DNA from: DASSUW01 sp035717845
GTDB lineage: Bacteria > Actinomycetota > Thermoleophilia > Solirubrobacterales > Solirubrobacteraceae
Direction of reading: 5' to 3'
Assembly (NCBI GenBank): GCA_035717845.1
Contig: DASTIC010000307.1
Coordinates: 1 to 13,755, forward strand
DNA: 13,755 nucleotides
The notes beneath the pieces are model-generated. The model saw only the letters and a list, made by a program, of their open reading frames with translations. It ran no database searches and had not been told where the DNA came from. The position numbers and the translations under genes are program-made. This document shows positions 12,061 to 13,755 of this stretch, in pieces; positions within the stretch are counted from its first letter, which is position 1, and each line of letters starts with the position of its first letter.

Positions 12061-13658
12061 GGCGCGAGCAGGTCTTCTGGGGCTGGGGAGAGCCGGGGGC
12101 GGGGCCTTCGCTGCCCGAGCACGCGGTGCCGTACCTGCGCGAGTCGCTGGGCATCGACGGCGCGGTGGTCTCGCGGCCGGTCCCGCTCGAAGCGGTGCGT
12201 CTGCGGGAGCCGGCGCTCGACGGCGCGGTGCGGGCGCGGCTCGAGGCGATCGTGGGCGCCGCGTTCGTGCGCAGCGACCGGGAGGCGCGTGTGCTCCGCT
12301 GCCGGGGCAAGTCGTACCTCGACCTGCTCGCCCAGCGGGCGGGCGCGTGCGAGGACGCGCCGGACGCGGTGGTCGCCCCGGGGAGCCACGACGAGGTCGC
12401 GGCCGTTCTCGCGGTGTGCGCGGAGGCTGGGGTGGCCGTGGTCCCGTTCGGGGGCGGCACGAGCGTGGTCGGCGGCCTCGAGCCGCTGCGCGGGCGCTTC
12501 CCGGCGCTCGCCTCGCTCGACCTCAGGCGCATGGATGGCGTGCTCGACGTCGACGAGCGGTCGCTCATCGCCACGCTCGGCCCGGGGCTGCGGCTGCCGG
12601 AGGCCGACCGCGCGCTCGCCGCCCGCGGGCTCACGCTCGGCCACCTCCCGCAGAGCTACGAGTGGGCGACGGTGGGCGGCTGCGTAGCCACGCGCTCGTC
12701 GGGCCAGGCGTCGACCGGCCTCGGCCGGATCGACGCGAACCTGGTCGGCGTGCGGCTCGTGGCCCCGGCCGGCGAGCTCGCCGCCCGCCCGCTGCCCGCG
12801 AGTGCCGCCGGCCCCGACCTCCGCCAGCTCGTGGCGGGCTCCGAGGGCACGCTCGGGGTCATCACGGCCGCCACGCTCCGGGTCCACCCGCTCCGGGCGG
12901 CGCGACGCTACGAGGGCTGGGTGGTCGCCGGCTTCGAGGCCGGCTGCGAGGCGCTCCGCGCGCTCGAGCAGGCCGGAGCCGCCCCCGACATCGCCCGGCT
13001 CTTCGACGAGGACGAGACCCGGACCGCGCTCGCGTTCGCCGGCTCGGGCCGCGTGGCGCGCGCCGCGGTCCGCGCCCGCGCAGGCGGCGACGCCTGTCTC
13101 ATGATCTTCGGATGGGGAGATCGGGGGCGCCGTGCGGAGGCCGCGCGGCGGCTGCGGGCGGCGGGGGCGCGCAGCCTCGGCCAGCGCCCGGGCCGCGCGT
13201 GGGCGGCCTCGCGGTTTGCCGGGCCGCACCTGCGCGACGACCTGCTCGACCGGGGCGTGATGGTCGAGACGCTCGAGACCGCCGGCCCGTGGTCACGGCT
13301 CGCCGGCATCCATGCCGCGGTGCGGGCGGCGCTCCCGGGGATGCTGGTCGGCTGCCACGTCTCGCACCTCTATCCGACCGGCGCATCTCTCTACTTCACG
13401 GTCTTCGCCCGCGCCGACGACGCCGACCCCGCGGGTCAATGGCGGGCCGCGAAGGCGGCGGCCACGGACGCGCTCCTCGCCGCCGGAGGGACCCTGACCC
13501 ACCACCACGCGGTCGGCCGCGACCACGCGCCGTGGATGGACGCGGAGGTCGGCCCGCTCGGCCTCGACCTCCTGCGCGCCGTCAAGGACCGCTGCGACCC
13601 CGCCGGGATCATGAACCCCGGCAAGATCTTGGCGCCGCCGTCGACTGCGGCTGGGTAG
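12057..13658 (+). CDS. FAD-linked oxidase, alkylglycerone-phosphate synthase (AGPS)-like
   Basis: A 533-residue VAO-type flavoprotein. The N terminus VFWGWGEPG resembles the opening of AGPS. The FAD-binding domain (about 100-280) includes VAPGSHDEVAAVL, the diphosphate loop VPFGGGTSVVGG (129-140), LPQSYEWATVGGCVATRSSG (197-216) and GSEGTLGVIT (261-270); the SYE-x-x-TxGG-x-VATR-x-SG block is typical of AGPS. The C-terminal domain has HLRD (391-394), LYFTVFA (445-451) and the THHHAVG triple His (482-484), ending NPGKIL. AGPS exchanges the acyl chain of acyl-DHAP for a fatty alcohol, the first step of ether lipid synthesis. Glycolate- or lactate-oxidase-like roles are the alternatives. The GTG start overlaps the SRPBCC gene (GTGA). 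This is the last gene of the unit; a hairpin follows 42 bp after the stop. Confidence 0.85.
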   Translation: MRREQVFWGWGEPGAGPSLPEHAVPYLRESLGIDGAVVSRPVPLEAVRLREPALDGAVRARLEAIVGAAFVRSDREARVLRCRGKSYLDLLAQRAGACEDAPDAVVAPGSHDEVAAVLAVCAEAGVAVVPFGGGTSVVGGLEPLRGRFPALASLDLRRMDGVLDVDERSLIATLGPGLRLPEADRALAARGLTLGHLPQSYEWATVGGCVATRSSGQASTGLGRIDANLVGVRLVAPAGELAARPLPASAAGPDLRQLVAGSEGTLGVITAATLRVHPLRAARRYEGWVVAGFEAGCEALRALEQAGAAPDIARLFDEDETRTALAFAGSGRVARAAVRARAGGDACLMIFGWGDRGRRAEAARRLRAAGARSLGQRPGRAWAASRFAGPHLRDDLLDRGVMVETLETAGPWSRLAGIHAAVRAALPGMLVGCHVSHLYPTGASLYFTVFARADDADPAGQWRAAKAAATDALLAAGGTLTHHHAVGRDHAPWMDAEVGPLGLDLLRAVKDRCDPAGIMNPGKILAPPSTAAG

Positions 13659-13700
13659 GGAGGCGGCTAAAACGGGGATAGTTCGGCGAACATTGTCGAG

Positions 13701-13723
13701 TTAGCCCCGGAAACCGGGGCTAA
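13701..13723 (+). terminator. Perfect 10-bp stem-loop after the last gene (possible terminator or operator)
   Basis: TTAGCCCCGG (13701-13710) and CCGGGGCTAA (13714-13723) pair perfectly around an AAA loop. It lies 42 bp after the FAD oxidase stop, so it may end the operon, but it is followed by TCGCGC rather than a T tract. A regulatory palindrome for a gene beyond the window is an alternative. A further GGCTAA copy occurs at 13665-13670. Confidence 0.4.
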
Positions 13724-13755
13724 TCGCGCATGGTTCGTGCCTTCGCCGGCCCCGT

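Noticed and set aside
13681..13700. Possible LexA-type SOS box (CGAAC at 13687-13691)
   Set aside because: Only one half-site is good. The partner half at the right spacing reads TCGAG instead of GTTCG, so it does not fit the actinobacterial/Bacillus consensus.
13730..13755. ATG at 13730 open to the window end
   Set aside because: Only eight full codons are visible, with no ribosome binding site and no recognisable sequence; it may be the start of the next gene but cannot be supported.

Overview
The window is GC-rich throughout and almost fully coding. It looks like a chromosomal housekeeping region of a deep-branching actinobacterium, most likely class Thermoleophilia (Solirubrobacterales/Gaiellales type). 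Reasons for this placement: an frr-uppS-cdsA-dxr-rseP-ispG-proS gene order, a DUF6328-type membrane protein, an RsiG-like protein, an FHA/FtsR-type MerR pair of the kind known from mycobacteria, frequent 4-base start/stop overlaps (ATGA/GTGA) and several genes with a -10-like hexamer directly before the start codon (leaderless style). The class-level assignment is inference; the gene identities are read from the translations.

Region 1 (1-4275, + strand) is a tight operon: the end of frr, then uppS, cdsA, a small four-helix membrane protein, dxr and rseP. It makes CDP-diacylglycerol, the MEP-pathway intermediate MEP and undecaprenyl diphosphate, and adds an intramembrane protease. Nearly all junctions are ATGA/GTGA overlaps. 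The exception is dxr, which is preceded by a Shine-Dalgarno sequence and a three-codon micro-ORF ending in a TGATG overlap.

Region 2 (4268-7133) is where the usual rseP-ispG-proS succession is broken. A PAPS-type sulfotransferase on the minus strand sits between rseP and ispG, and a Mn-type superoxide dismutase on the minus strand sits between ispG and proS. ispG and proS each have their own promoter-like -10 element just before the start codon. An inverted repeat with 17-nt arms lies between the convergent ispG and sodA genes.

Region 3 (7188-9532) holds proS and an overlapping CDP-alcohol phosphotransferase gene (pgsA type).

Region 4 (9542-13658, + strand) looks like one transcription unit. 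It starts at a -10 element 7 nt before an RsiG-like gene (a c-di-GMP-responsive anti-sigma family), followed by a zinc-ribbon/FHA protein, an FtsR-type MerR regulator, apt, an SRPBCC protein and an alkylglycerone-phosphate-synthase-like FAD oxidase. The pgsA...FHA-MerR order resembles the mycobacterial pgsA2...garA-Rv1828 neighbourhood. The window ends in 97 noncoding bases with a perfect 10-bp stem palindrome.

I found no mobile element, CRISPR array, tRNA or rRNA. The most interesting elements are the RsiG-like protein and its neighbours, the split operon with overlapping divergent promoters, and the AGPS-like/SRPBCC pair.
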